Origin: Mastigias papua
Taxonomy: Eukaryota; Cnidaria; Scyphozoa; Rhizostomeae; Mastigiidae
Direction: 5' to 3'
Assembly: GCA_964019165.1 (NCBI GenBank)
Contig: OZ025269.1
Location: forward strand, 11,753,614-11,817,613
Length of the DNA stretch: 64,000 nt
Position 1 is the stretch's first letter. Each line of letters begins with the position of its first letter. Positions 1 to 45,641 of the stretch are shown here, one piece after another. The notes beneath the pieces are model-generated. The model searched no databases and had not been told where the DNA came from. It saw nothing but the letters and a program-made list of their open reading frames with translations. A program made the translations under genes and the position numbers.

Positions 1-2
1 TT

Positions 3-722
3 CTCCAAGAACAACGACAATATCAAGATATAGAGTTTCAGAAGCTTAAGGGTGGAGTGGAATTTGGGAAGAGATATTTGTATCATCTCGTTTGGGCAAT
101 ACAAAACTTTGATTTTAACTATTTTATGCGCATGGATGACGATTATTTTCTTTGTCTTGATAGACTTATCGGCGAACTTCCATTGCCACCTCGGAAATTG
201 TATCACTGGGGTTATGTGCATTGTTTTCCAAAAATTGTGCGACCAGAGGAAAGTATTGTTATGTTCTCTCGGGATCTTGTGGAGATGTTCCTTGCGCAGA
301 ACCCGTTAACAATAAAATCTCATCCTTGGGCAGACCAGATGATCGCTACTTGGGTGAGCGAGTTGCACTTGCCTAAGATCTACAATCATGATCCAAGATT
401 GCATCATACACCTACGTTGTTGCACATTAAGAATATCACAGGAGTTTTCCATGATGTTTGCAATAACTACATTGGTGTACACGGAAGCTATCCAAATTAC
501 ATGAAGACTTTATGGGGACTAAGAAAGAGTGAAAAGTACACTAATATGACACTAAATGAACACACTACACAGTGTCACCTGCCTCAAGTTTTTGATTGGC
601 AAGGCTTCAGTAGATACTGGAGTTATAAACCGAAAAGGTTTATAACCAATCCCGTTTGGAACACGACAAAGCAGGATAATGGCGATAAGGTCTTTGGAGG
701 GAGGGAGGAAGGTAAAGGTTGA
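3..722 (+). CDS. GT31 family beta-1,3-glycosyltransferase, C-terminal exon (5' partial)
   Basis: The frame is open from base 3 to a TGA at 720-722 (239 codons), so the exon runs off the left edge; the GTG codons near 52-57 are internal, not starts. Residues 42-48 read MRMDDDY, matching the metal/UDP-sugar binding DxD motif of GT31 galactosyl/N-acetylglucosaminyltransferases, preceded by an aromatic-rich strand (NFDFNYF) and followed by LCLDRLIGELP. Further on, HPWADQMIATWVSEL sits where the family has its second acidic catalytic segment, then a C-terminal part with several cysteines. N-glycosylation sequons (NIT, NMT, NTT) fit a Golgi luminal protein. The signal anchor, stem and first catalytic half must lie upstream. 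Family assignment is strong; donor and acceptor sugar cannot be read from this part. It is transcribed away from the left edge, convergent with the RhoGEF gene. Confidence 0.85.
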   Translation, partial: LQEQRQYQDIEFQKLKGGVEFGKRYLYHLVWAIQNFDFNYFMRMDDDYFLCLDRLIGELPLPPRKLYHWGYVHCFPKIVRPEESIVMFSRDLVEMFLAQNPLTIKSHPWADQMIATWVSELHLPKIYNHDPRLHHTPTLLHIKNITGVFHDVCNNYIGVHGSYPNYMKTLWGLRKSEKYTNMTLNEHTTQCHLPQVFDWQGFSRYWSYKPKRFITNPVWNTTKQDNGDKVFGGREEGKG

Positions 723-2425
723 TTAAATACTGTTGACATTTTAGTACTTTCTTTGAGAATATGGTCGATGGTAGGGTTGAAAATGAAGCTGAGTGTATTT
801 CTTCTGTCAGTCGTTCCTTAGCCTATCTGCGAACATTGTTACAACTAGTCATGCAAAAATGTTTCGACGCTGCCTGCTAAATTTTGCACAAGAGGCCTAT
901 TCTGAGGAGTGTACTCAAACTAAGTTTTTATGAGGCCATACCATTATAATTGCCTGCTAAATTTTGCACAAGAGGCCTATTGTGAGGAGTGTGCTCAAAC
1001 TAAGTTTTTATGAGGCCATACCATTTATAATTGCCTGCTAAATTTGTCACAAGAAGGCCTATTGTGAGGAGTGTGCTCAAACTAAATTTTGGTGAGGCCA
1101 TACCATTATAATTGCCTGCTAAATTTGCCACAAGAAGGCCTATTGTGAGGAGTGTGCTCAAACTAAATTTTGGTGAGGCCATACCATTTATAATTGCCTG
1201 CTAAATTTGTCACAAGAAGGCCTATTGTGAGGAGTGTGCTCAAACTAAGTTTTGGTGAGGCCATACCATTTATAATTGCCTGCTAAATTTGTCACAAAAG
1301 GCCTATTTTGAGGAGTGTGCTCAAACTAAGTTTTGATGAGGCCATACAATTTATAATGTTCAAACAATTTCGGAAGCATTCATATTCATTTACTTGTAAA
1401 ATGGTTAATCAGTGACCTATGGTAGTAGTTATTGGAGAACAGCTGTAGCTAGCTTGGTTCTTATAAAGAGTATGTCATTGGAGAAGGTGAACTTGGTGGG
1501 ACAGAGATTTTGACTTCGGAGAAATTGAGTTTACCCTGAGAGATAGTAGGTTTGCTATGAAAGAAAACGGGCATGCCCGACGGGTGTATCATTCGTGAAA
1601 AAGTGTGCGAGATCCTACTAGTACTGGACATAACGTTTAGTCGCATTTATCAAAATTTTCAGTAAAAATTAAATTTTATGGAGTCACCTCATAGCCTCTA
1701 TCACACAAGGGCAATAGTTAAAAAGTAGCCATGTTTTCAATAACACAGTTGCTAGAGGCAAATTTTCCTAACGTTGCCACCACTTGATAGGTTAAGTATA
1801 ACCCTTATACAAGCTAGCACTGAGGATATCTTTTGGCATTTGTCATAATTTTCAGTAAAATTAAGTTTTCTGAATTCACTTAACAGCATCTACAATATAA
1901 GCCAGAATATGGTATAAACAACAAGCGTTATGTATTGTTTAGTACTTTTCTTGAGAGAATGGATTGATCACAGCCATGAAGCTATCGGTTATTAATACCA
2001 AAATAAAGTAAGTCTAGACAATGATACTAAAGGTATCTCTGCTTCGCCTCCAGCCTCATATTTCCCAGGCACGAATTGCCCCTATTCAGGCATTCCTGAT
2101 AGGGGTTTATAAAATAGATACTGCGCGTGGTTGCACGCGGCTATATCTGAACACCGTTATTGTCGTCGAATGTGAGTGTGAGCCTGCTAAGGTAAAATAT
2201 CTTCATATGCTTTGCTGAACTTCTCTGCCTTCAATTTGCAAATGGCACAGGTGACAACAATGCTAATCATAAACACCTGTAACATCCTGTAGCAAAATGT
2301 CTTCCATTTCAATATGATGCCTGTTGTCAAGTGACGTTGTTTGCCGCATTCTTGAAGGGCGCTACGCATTTCTTGCGCATATCAAATACATTTTTCCATC
2401 TTCCTCTCATTGCCCGGAGCAAAGG
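723..2425. other. Intergenic DNA downstream of the GT31 gene
   Basis: Apart from the minisatellite at 871-1357, I see no coding exon here. Short open frames at 1461-1646 and 2021-2218 lack recognisable motifs, splice context or composition bias. No clear AATAAA polyadenylation signal is visible just after the GT31 stop. Confidence 0.5.
871..1357. repeat. Six-unit minisatellite, 80-82 bp monomer
   Basis: Units begin with TGCCTGCTAAATTT at 871, 951, 1032, 1113, 1195 and 1277. Each contains an AGGCCTATTNTGAGGAGTG core and ends with GAGGCCATACCA plus an AT-rich spacer. Units differ at a few positions; the first two share AGTTTTTATG where later ones read TTTTGGTG, which suggests stepwise duplication. 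An open frame across it on the minus strand (1000-1182) simply repeats the monomer and is not a gene. Confidence 0.95.
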
Positions 2426-2464
2426 AGAAATGTTTTGAGCCAATTAGCTCATTTGTTTGCATCC

Positions 2465-2997
2465 TGGAGCCCGATAAACTAAAATTATTGATGAAAGCAT
2501 TCGTCATATCCCAGTTTAGCTATTGCCCACTCATTTGGATGTTCCACGACAGAAATTTGAATAATAAAATTAACAGAATACATGAAAGGGCTCTAAGAAT
2601 AGCATACAAGGATAATGTTTCTAGTTTTGAAAACTTATTAATAATTGATAATTCGGTAACCGTTCATCAGAAAAACCTGCAATTGCTCATGATAGAGATT
2701 TATAAAACAAAACATGACCTAAATCCCAGCTTTATGAAACAAATTTTTGAAGAAAAGGTATTGCCTTACAACCTAAGGTGCTGTGATAAACTACAACTAC
2801 CAAAAGCAAAAACAACTGCCCTTGGAATTGATACAGTTAGATTTGTGGGTGGGAAAGTATGGGAAAAGCTACCACCAGAACTGAAACAATCGAACTCCCT
2901 TCAAAACTTTAAAAGGATTATGAAAGTCCACAAATGTGATGCCTGCAATTGCAGAGTATGCAAGCCTTTTTATCGTAATATAGGTTTTATTGTATGA
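2465..2997 (+). pseudogene. LINE reverse transcriptase C-terminal fragment
   Basis: This is the coding part of the LINE insertion. The reading frame extends upstream into the unrelated host repeat, so the apparent N-terminal residues before LEPDKLKLL are not retroelement protein. The frame is otherwise uninterrupted, which implies a fairly recent insertion. The remnant matches the post-palm region of CR1/L2/jockey-like RTs by pattern, and the exact clade cannot be settled by eye. Confidence 0.75.
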
Positions 2998-3146
2998 TAA
3001 CATTGTATTTTAACTTTAACTTTAACTATATCTTATTTTAATTTAACTGTATTCATGTATATATTTCTTTTTGTAAATAGTTGGCGTAAATTAGCTTCTG
3101 CTATAATTATTTAGCCAACTTCAAATTAAAATAATTTAATTTAATT
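2465..3146 (+). mobile_element. 5'-truncated non-LTR retrotransposon (LINE), 3' end of the reverse transcriptase ORF plus tail
   Basis: The frame through 2997 encodes the region after the RT catalytic core of CR1/L2/jockey-type LINEs: LMKAFVISQFSYCPLIWM, then INRIHERALRIAY, a helix-rich stretch, and a C-terminal cysteine cluster (CDACNCRVCKPF) before the stop at 2995-2997. About 150 bp of AT-rich 3'UTR follows, ending in short TTTAA/TTTAATT repeats at 3123-3146, typical of a target-primed LINE tail. ATCC occurs at 2461-2464 and again at 3147-3150, consistent with a 4-bp target duplication. The other copy of the host repeat (4890-5145) shows the uninterrupted site. The catalytic domain and endonuclease are missing, so the copy is dead on arrival. 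Confidence 0.85.
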
Positions 3147-3385
3147 ATCCTCACTTGCCAATCAAAACGCACAAAAGACAATAGAAAGTGAAAAGAAGAT
3201 CACTTTTGATCAGTTTCAAAAATAAAGATGGCGTCACAGGCTTTTTGCTGTACAAAAAACACTTCATGCAAAAAGCTGGTGTTGCACGCGATATTTCCCT
3301 TTCCGGGCAGATTTTTACATTTTCATGTAGCAGAAAGATTTTTCTGAAACTTAACCGCTTCCCTTTTCAAAATATCACTTTAAAG

Positions 3386-4889
3386 GGCTCTCCTTTGAAA
3401 GAACTGCTGAGTGGGCCCTCCCCATCCATATTTCACGTATACTGATTTCAGTTCAGGCATATTACTAAAATATTTCTCCTTTCAAGTTTTATTTTGTCTT
3501 TTATTCTATATGTTGCTAGTCGAGTTACATCCAAGATTGCCAATTGTGCATAGAGTGGCGATAGCCCGGCTTCTGTACATGAATTTCAATACTACATACA
3601 TGCATGGAATCACGGAATCATGAAAACACCCCCTTCACTGACAATTAGCTGACAAATTAAGACTCCTATCACTGACTTTCCACGGCCTTTCAGTATGTAA
3701 ATGTTGCCCTTTTGTAGAAAACTATTGATATGTTAGAACCTTTTTAGAAGTAAAATACTTGTGCGAAGATTCAGAATACAGGTAAATAAATAAATATGGG
3801 CACCGTTCCCTCCCCCTCCCCGAATCTTTTTCATTCAAGAACAGCATCTATTTGATTATGCAAATAGGAAATTGATAGTTCATGCCTACTGTGTTAATGT
3901 TTGTACTTCAGAAGCAAGGGTTAGGACAGCTAAGTAAAACATAGCTGTACTGTTGCATACCTGTGATTACATCTAAATTGCATACATAAGTATGTTTGAT
4001 AATTAGCAAATGCCTTCCCTGTGTGTACATAAAAGTAGAGGGTCTCAAGCACTTACAGAGGATGGAACATTAAGGATTGAAGACCTGGCAGATGGAACTA
4101 TCCGTACTAAGCCAGTTTGTTGCTCCTGAATAAATCCTACCCCCAGAATATTAGAATGCAATTTTTTAACATAAATTATTTAACAGTATATATATCATAC
4201 AGCGCATACTACTGTCACTGGTAAACTGTATCAACCCAAATAGTTCTTGATCTGGATTATTCAGTCATTAGAATTTTCTACACTGTTCAGCATATCAGGA
4301 ACAAAAACGTCAGTAAGCTCTCCCAACCTTCATATGTAACATTCTACATGAAATAAATACGCTCCAACCGTAAATTTCATTTGCTGTATGGACACTGCAA
4401 ATGAACACAACTGACGACACTTGTGGTCAGTTGAGTGAAACTTCAAGTCATGTTCATTTGTTTACAGTTGAATGGCAAGGAATTGTACATTCTCAGCCTT
4501 CCAAACAACATCTTCTGGAGGGTGGCTTACCCGCACACACCAAACTTGTCATTTTCAATATAAGATTGGTCATACCTCCAGTTTGCAAAGTGTGGCATGT
4601 GCACACAAAGGATTTTTCAGAGGTTTGTCCAGTACACACTAAAATACATTATTGCAAGCATGTACTTGAAGGACACACGTAAAAACGGAACTCGTTGGAT
4701 TAGGAATTTCTTTGACTTATCCGAACAGTCATGAACAGTGTGACTGATTCTGAGACTCATGACAATCATCTAAGAACTTGATTCAGTTCAACGTCATCAA
4801 CTGTCAGGGAACATGCTTACTTTTGTACTTTCTCTTCATTATATAGTTAAATTCTTAAAACTATAGGACTTCATATCTCCTGTTTGCGG
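3386..4889. other. Intergenic DNA, no gene recognised
   Basis: I see only AT-rich sequence with short chance open frames (3411-3623, 4401-4682). None shows motifs, splice context or codon bias. Confidence 0.4.
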
Positions 4890-5145
4890 TAATATTTTAC
4901 AAAGGGAAGCGGTTAAGTTTCAGAAAAATCTTTCTGCTACATGAAGATGCAAAAATCTGCCCGGAAAAGAGAAATATCGCGTGCAACACCAGCTTTTCGC
5001 ATGATGTGTTTTCTATACAGCCTATGACTTCATCTTTTTTTTGAAGCTGATCAAAATTAATTTTCTCTTCACTTTCTATTTTCTTTTGTGCGCTTTGATT
5101 GGCAAGTGAGGATGTAAATAAGTGAGCTGATTGGCTCAAAACATT
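4890..5145 (-). repeat. Unnamed interspersed repeat, copy 2 (inverted, uninterrupted)
   Basis: Read on the minus strand, this matches 2427-2464 joined to 3147-3385, with scattered substitutions and small indels. It acts as the empty-site reference for the LINE insertion in copy 1. The two copies are in opposite orientation about 1.5 kb apart. Confidence 0.8.
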
Positions 5146-5549
5146 ACCCTTATGCTATTGCCAGGCTTTTGTGGGCCTCATGCTTCGAGCAGTGAATTAG
5201 AAGTACACGAAAATTTTTTGGACATGAAACAACCAAAATCTCACTTTTATACAGTCTTGCAGCTTGAAAGCTCTGTGTAGCGCTGAAGTTATGGGCAAAA
5301 GGCCGAACTGTACTAACGGAGAAGGGCTTTTGGTTTCGTACACTTTGCATTTTACCGTGGTATTACGAAAATGAGCCATAAAATACTTCCACTTGTCAAG
5401 CCTATCTGTTGTGATGGGGCTTAACTGTGAGTCCCCAAGGGCGACAGTATCTAATTTCTGTACTATAGTTCAAAGTAGAAAATAACTTAAAACAAATTGA
5501 ACTTAAGACCTTGAGTTTTTGGAGCGGCAATAAAACCTCTACTTGGTAT

Positions 5550-6412
5550 CAATTTAACTGTGAATCCCCAAATATAGCGAACATCTCAATTTTATGGACT
5601 GAAGTCCATTTCCCTTCGTTGTACTCTAAAAAAGTTTTATAAATCCTTTCCGTACAACGAACCTTCGTTATAGCGAACTCTCGGTTTTACGAACCAAACT
5701 CTCACAGTACTAGATATCACAGAAAGCATATAAAAATTTAAATTATCGACGCTGAGATTGTTTTCAAAGCAATTTTCAATCGCAGTAAATTTGAGCGAGA
5801 AACTTGCTTCTTCCTGGAAACTTCATCTTACAAGGAACTTGCATCACCTAACTTGACTGGTCCTTACTTTCAACTTCACATATGCTCTATTCACCTGCTC
5901 CTTAAAAGTAAAAGAATAGATTTGGCAAAATTGCAAGTTTTAATAAGAGGCATATGTCCAAACATGCATTCATTTTTCTTTACACAGAGAGGAGCGTATT
6001 TGTCTTTATGATTACCGGGTTCTAAAGTCTATTTCTCAAATAGGTGCAATAATTTCTTTTCACTGACTTTTTTAAGTTGCAAGACTAGCCATTTAAACGC
6101 ACCTGAAAATACTATTGTGAGTTTAGCACGTTTTTCCTTCTTAGTTCCCAGAAACACAATTTCTAATAAGCTTTTTGAGATCAAATTAAATGGTGCTGTT
6201 TTAGTTGGAAAAAAATTTATCTTTCGATCTTCCAAAAAAAATTCGAAAAAAAATAAAATTGGAAAACTTCTTTACTTTATTAAACAACTCTTAGACAGGC
6301 TTTAATTTTGGCGCAAACTCCCAATTGTTTTAATTTTCTATTTAACGAACTCACGATATAACGAAATATTTTCCATTTCCTTCTGAGGTTCGTTACATCG
6401 AGAGTCCACTGT
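5550..6412. mobile_element. Probable pogo/Tigger-like DNA transposon relic
   Basis: The right end (about 6383-6412) reads GAGGTTCGTTACATCGAGAG then TCCACTGTA; its reverse complement starts CAGTGGACTCTCGATGTAAC, the style of pogo/Tigger terminal repeats in invertebrates, next to TA. The left end near 5555 (AACTGTGAATCCCCAAATAT then AGCGAAC) is a diverged counterpart, and repeated blocks such as CGTTATAGCGAACTCTCGG lie inside. No transposase frame was recognised, so it is non-autonomous or decayed. Confidence 0.45.
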
Positions 6413-7728
6413 ACAAACAGCAAGTCCTTAAAAAATCGGCTTGGCTGAGCGTCTTCTCTTTAAAAAACAAAACTCACCTCTATTTCTAATGTTATGTTTT
6501 CTATAGAAAAACTAAGCCGTATTACAAAAATTGTCCAGTTCAAGTGTTCCTATAGCTGTGGTGCAATAATTGCACCACCCTTTCCTTGCGTCATCGATTG
6601 CAACAATATTAAGCGTCCGTTACGTGCAGAAATAGTTTATGACGATTTTAATGGACGACCTCACTTTTGTAACATTGGAAATGATACTTATTGGCAAATT
6701 GAGATATATTTTATTGTTGTTAAAATAAGTTTCCAAAGATTTATATTTCATTTTTTTCTTGATAAATCCGTGTAAGAAAAAAGGGGTTTCCGAAACCGTG
6801 AAAGATGACACAGAAAGTTCTAAAGATTCTTAACTCCTTGTAATTCTAAAAGATTCTTAAATTTCAGGGTGTTTAGTAGTGTATTAACTTTGCATCAATG
6901 CATATTTGAAGACTCGCACTTAGTAATTGGATAGTTTCCCTATAGTTCCCTTGTAATTTCTTTTCATCCATATAAACAGTCCACCTTCCAAATTCTTCCT
7001 TCGTCTCTGTTGCGAATCAGCCATGATTCATTATCAACTCTTCATTCAATACTTTCTACTCTATTGCAGATTCTACTAATAACGTTTAGTATTTCTTTCA
7101 GGGTTAATTGTAGAGCAATGTACCCATTAAAGCTTTGTCCCGAATAAAGATTTTTAAACTGAAAATGAAATTGGCCTAAGCTATTTATGATCCTAGCTGA
7201 ATATTTTGAAGCATTAAATAGTAATAGAGCAAATTAGAGCATTGCTAACCAAGATGCACAATTTTATTGGTAAAAATCTTGCTTTTGTGCTAATCTGCAT
7301 GTTGCTGTTGAAAGTAAACTCTCTGCTTTTAAATATCTGACAGAGAACAAGCTTGCTACCATAAGCGTAGATAGAGGGGGGGGGGGGGGCAATATCACCA
7401 TTGCAGCGCTAGATTGCCATTTTATTGGAAAATTTCTTATCGAAAAGGTGACGCGTTCGTTCTCTCGCTTCTAAGTGGTAGGTTTCAACGGAAAAGCTTT
7501 TATATAACTGATTAGCTGAATAAATAGTCTTCTTAAATTGCAGCGTTGCACGGCACTTCTCAGCCCGGGTTGAGTTATTCCGGGTCAAACTCAGTGCGAC
7601 TTACCAGGCAAATTGGCTTTTCGTCGAGTAAAGCAGGTCTGGCGTGCACCCAGGTCCCCATAATGCAATATGCACACTTTCAATCCACCATTTCAGGGAC
7701 CCCATGCGAGGCAACAGTGTCTCTAAAA
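6413..7728. other. Intergenic DNA with a G homopolymer
   Basis: There is no supported gene. A run of about 14 G lies near 7376-7389. The frame at 6494-6775 has no recognisable domain. Confidence 0.4.
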
Positions 7729-8693
7729 ATTTCGAATCTGATTGGTTAGGCACTTGTCGCGGGAGAAGTTTGGACAAACAAAATACCATAGGAAACGTAC
7801 AAATCAAGCATTCCTCTTTTGTTCACCAGTGAAGAATGCAAATGCCGATTGAAATCACGGGTTATGTTGATTGTAAGTGTGATAACTTCATAAAGATGAT
7901 TGCTTGCAATTTGCGCAATGGGCTGGAACAAGAATGATCTTGTCAAACATGCACAAGTCACTTCGAAGATAGGCCTACATTTCAATGTTGGTTTTCATGA
8001 CGATGTGTTAGATTTGTTCGGAAGCTCACAATAGAAGGGATACAGCTGCTAGAGTCGCTCATCATTCCTCCAAAAAGTGATCAGTCAACGGGAATAACAA
8101 TTCACCTTTCAGCGCTGAGGACATATCTATTGCCTTGTGATTAAATCAGGCAGCCATGAACGCCACAGGTTACTTCGTAGAACGCATTTGAGGAATAAGG
8201 CTTGCTTGAAGATGGGTAAGTCTGACAAGATCATTCTTGTTTAAGTCACTCATAGTGATGCCTATAGATATCAAGTGTTGAGACTAGTCTTAATTCAGCT
8301 CCTGACATGAATAAACGTGTGCGAGCATTTGTTCTCTTTTGTTCATTCATGGTTAATTTTGTTTCTACCATAGACTAACAGCGTTGTATAGGCGAAATGC
8401 ATATTTTGAGCTGCATGAGTGGTTTTGCAAGATGAGCTAGAGGCATTTTCGCGTTGTCTGTACTAAATAGTTTTCTCTTTACTACGACCGTTCGGTTGTC
8501 GTTCTGCACATCAGGACAATCGTCTAGAAGTCTTTGCACGTTTTGCTAGAAAGAATTCCTATCTGATTTTAATCTGCAATTGTGAACTTCAAAAGCAAAT
8601 AGAAGGGGATGCTAGAATTGCAAGCTGGATATGACGCTTTGTTTGTCCAAACTTGCGCCTCGATAAGTGTCCAGCCAATCAGATTCGAACATT
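7729..8693. repeat. Inverted-repeat unit with nested short palindrome
   Basis: A segment at 7729-7782 (with CGAATCTGATTGG and AAGTTTGGACAAACAAA) recurs inverted at 8644-8693 with about 80 % identity. Inside, AAGAATGATCTTGTCA at 7929-7944 is a perfect inverted match to 8223-8238. The nested arms suggest a decayed foldback or non-autonomous DNA element; no terminal target duplication is obvious. Confidence 0.5.
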
Positions 8694-9858
8694 GTACAAC
8701 CACGTCATTGCGCTGCAGCGAACAGTCTCCGACTTAAGGAAAATCTCACATCTGCACCTCATGTGTATCATGTGAGAAGAAAAGAAACAAATTTTGCGCA
8801 CATGAAATCTCTTCATAAAAACCTCTTGGATAATATTTTCATATAATCTATCATAACGTTTTCTTTTAAATTACTGTACAAAATTATGCATAATTCTTTT
8901 AATACAGTGTTTGGAACAGGAAATCATCCCAACACACTAAATTCCACAAGAATCAAATACTACGCATGCGCCTTCCTACATGTCATTTGGTGTCTCCTTA
9001 CATGAGGAGGTTTCTAAATTGAGTTGCACCAGTCAATGGAATCCTCCATTTCTCCACTTTTCAAAATAGTAATATTCTAATTCTGAGCGTACCTACTTGT
9101 AACATTAACCGAGAACAGTTGTTAAAAATGAGACAATGGAGATGCTACAATAAAGTGCAGACAATACTGCTATTTACCGAATTCCTCCTCCGTACTGCAA
9201 ACAGCAGAAAAAGCCTAACAGTATTATGGGTATACAGTGCATCATCGATTATCAGAACAGCTTGGAATGAAATTCCGGAACAGCTGTTCGCTTTTTAGCC
9301 GTCATCTCACGAAAATTCATTAATGTAGCTGTGTTTATGCCAGTTGATTCAACTTGAATCTAAGCCATATCAAGCACGTATCAAAGGCTTCCATGGCATT
9401 TCTATGCCTGACGGGACATACCGGAGCATACCGATTCAAAGTACATGTGGGGTATCAATCAACTGGTCGGATAATCGAGTATGCACTGTACTTGCGATGA
9501 ATAACACTCTGTTGGTGCACTATAATGGTGACCAAAATGTGTCTATCACTAGAAAATGTCCCATGTCCTGAATGCAAAGTCCCATTTGCTACTTAAAAGT
9601 ATCCTAGTAAATAGGCAATTCAGTTAGATATCCAAAAGTCCATCTCCCTCACATAAAAATTCTTCAAGGCAGTTCTAGCCTGGCATTACAAACAATATAA
9701 CTTTGGCAATGAATCTGTCCAAAATTCATTTCAGATAACAAGAAAGGCTCATGATTCTCAATCTTTGTACACACAGCCCAAATGACCTGAGTGTACTTGC
9801 AACTGCAACCAGCTAACTGTCAATGCTATCTACAAGTAAATAAACACAAACATATAAC
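8694..9858. other. Region downstream of the RhoGEF stop codon, including probable 3'UTR
   Basis: On the minus strand this follows the TAG at 9859-9861, so its right part probably holds the 3'UTR. I could not identify a convincing polyadenylation signal. The plus-strand frame at 9344-9571 has no recognisable domain. Confidence 0.4.
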
Positions 9859-43564
<33,706 letters not shown>

Positions 43565-44084
43565 TACTAATTAATGCCAATACAGATCATGCACAACCTT
43601 CCGAAGCCGGTACATAGACTATAAAAAACTTTTGGTTGGAGCAACACCGTCCCGTGACGTGCCGGTTGAAACGAGCAACATCATGAGCTAAAACACGGAA
43701 CAACCATGGACTCAAGAATCATTGGCGGAAGGATTAGAACTGTAACCTGCCTAGACTAAACGTGCCGCACTATATTGTTCAGGGACCAAAAGGGCATAAA
43801 CACATATGTATATCCAGATACACAGTTTTCAATTTCGTATGGTTGTATCATTGTAATCAATCAAGAATTTGCAGGCCAGTCCCATTCATTAGCAGTCAAA
43901 TTTGTGTGACTTGTTTGTAGTTCATATAGAAAGTGGACACGTACCTTTTTATAAGAAAGTTTGTCTTCGCCCAGTGCTAAAACTTTCTTAGTTTTTTCAT
44001 GATTTCAATACTAAAACTTTCTCAAGACATTTACAGCAAGAAGAGTCGAATTTTTTATAGCTTGAAAAAGCGGTAAAGTGCCCC

Positions 44085-44417
44085 TACACGCCTTTTATAA
44101 AAACCTGGCTCTAGGCCTAGTAGAAAAAGTTTCTTGGTCTTAAAAGTGTCTTAAGTCAATGGAACAAATTGTAGTAAAAATGAAAACAATCCTTCACTGT
44201 TTCGAAAACCCTCTTTTCTTCCACGGACTGAACAAGCTTCCACTACAGTATATTTTATGTGGTGAGCTTTATGGGCACTACCAAAGACAATGCTTTTCGT
44301 TCTGCTTTCGCTATCACTGCAACTTTACAGAAACTTTTTAAACTAAAATATGGCCAACAAACATTAAGAAACTTTTACTGCTAGGCCTTGAGCAAGGCTT
44401 CTATGAAAAAATGTGTA
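44085..44417 (+). mobile_element. TACACR-type MITE, subgroup A, full copy
   Basis: Starts TACACGCCTTTTATAAAAAC then CTGGCTCTAGGCCTAG; the right end, reverse-complemented, is TACACATTTTTTCATAGAAG then CCTTGCTCAAGGCCTAG. The terminal repeat therefore runs about 38 bp. The body closely matches the 32.7 kb copy. 333 bp. Confidence 0.8.
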
Positions 44418-45641
44418 CTTGAAAACCAGACAAAAGAAACGCCTGGTTTCAGGAATAATGTAATTGCAAAAGTCTGTGAAATTATACACTTTCATAGCCG
44501 AGTAACTACTTTCTTGTAATCCACTTTCGTATAAAAAATTGTGCACTCTAAAAGCTAAGAAAGTTCAGATCGTTGATGCAATGTCTTTACGTATCCCGTC
44601 TCAATCTACGTATTCCAGCGTTGTATTTCTGTACTACTTGTCTGCCTGTGTAGCTTGCAACACTGTATTGTTTCACAAACTCAAACAGTCCTACTAACAA
44701 AGTCATAGGGTAGTCTTGGCATTGAAATCATGGAAATCTAAGAAAAGTTTAAACATTGGGCCAAACATCTTTATATAGAGCATAATATGCACATGTTCAT
44801 CTTGATCACGTTATCGAAACCTAGAGGGTGCCAGTTTCAAAAGTTTGCCCCAAACATACAATCATTGAAAGGTCGTACTATAATTTATAAAGTTTGACTT
44901 TCATTCTGTGTCGTTACAAAATACAAAGTGCTCGGCAAATATCCTGTGATAAACTCACGACAATAATAAGAGAAACAAATCGGAGAAGACTCTGCGGATA
45001 TTATACTAATAGTTTTCGAGATAAGAGGGTGTAGTATAACATTTTCTAACATGCTTTCTATATCGGCTGGCCACCTGCTCATCACACTATAGAGAAAGTC
45101 CTATCCAAACTGAGGTCCTATGATTCGTTGTATGACAGCCTATGTAAATAAAAGATGTGACATGCCAAAGTGTTAATTAGGAAAACTCGTTTGCATAGCA
45201 GGGCAACATCATTAAACACCTATAGCGAGCGGAAACAGCTCCCAGGGAAGGGAACACGGTGAAATCGGAAGGACAGATGGTCGTACTAATACGATCCACA
45301 ACAAATAGACAAATAGGTAAATCTCTAAACTTGAACAGACCCCATGATTAGTGCTGAGCTTTGAAAAAGCAGCCATCGGGATAAATTCGAAGCATTACCA
45401 AACAGTAATTGCTATTTCTACCACCATGCTTTGCGTGGGATAGGGGAGCTTGGTCTAAACGAGCAGATATGGGTCCGTTCCTAGGCATTTTATCTGCGGT
45501 GTTGGATCTGCAGTTCGTCGACAGAAATAGACGTAGTCCCCATGATTAAAGAAAAACTCTTTAAATTTCTATATATCATGTCTTCAATTTATTGGCAAAT
45601 TGTGTGAATGCATAAATGTAAAAATTAATGGAGCTGTCTGC

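Larger units (their letters stand above)
2427..3385 (+). repeat. Unnamed interspersed repeat, copy 1, split by a LINE
   Basis: The segments 2427-2464 and 3147-3385 together match the reverse complement of 4890-5145, including AATGTTTTGAGCCAAT at the start, CTCACTTGCCAATCAAA in the middle and GAAACTTAACCGCTTCCC near the end. The match breaks exactly at 2464/3147, where a retroelement is inserted. No protein or structural RNA is evident, and the family is unknown to me. Confidence 0.8.
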
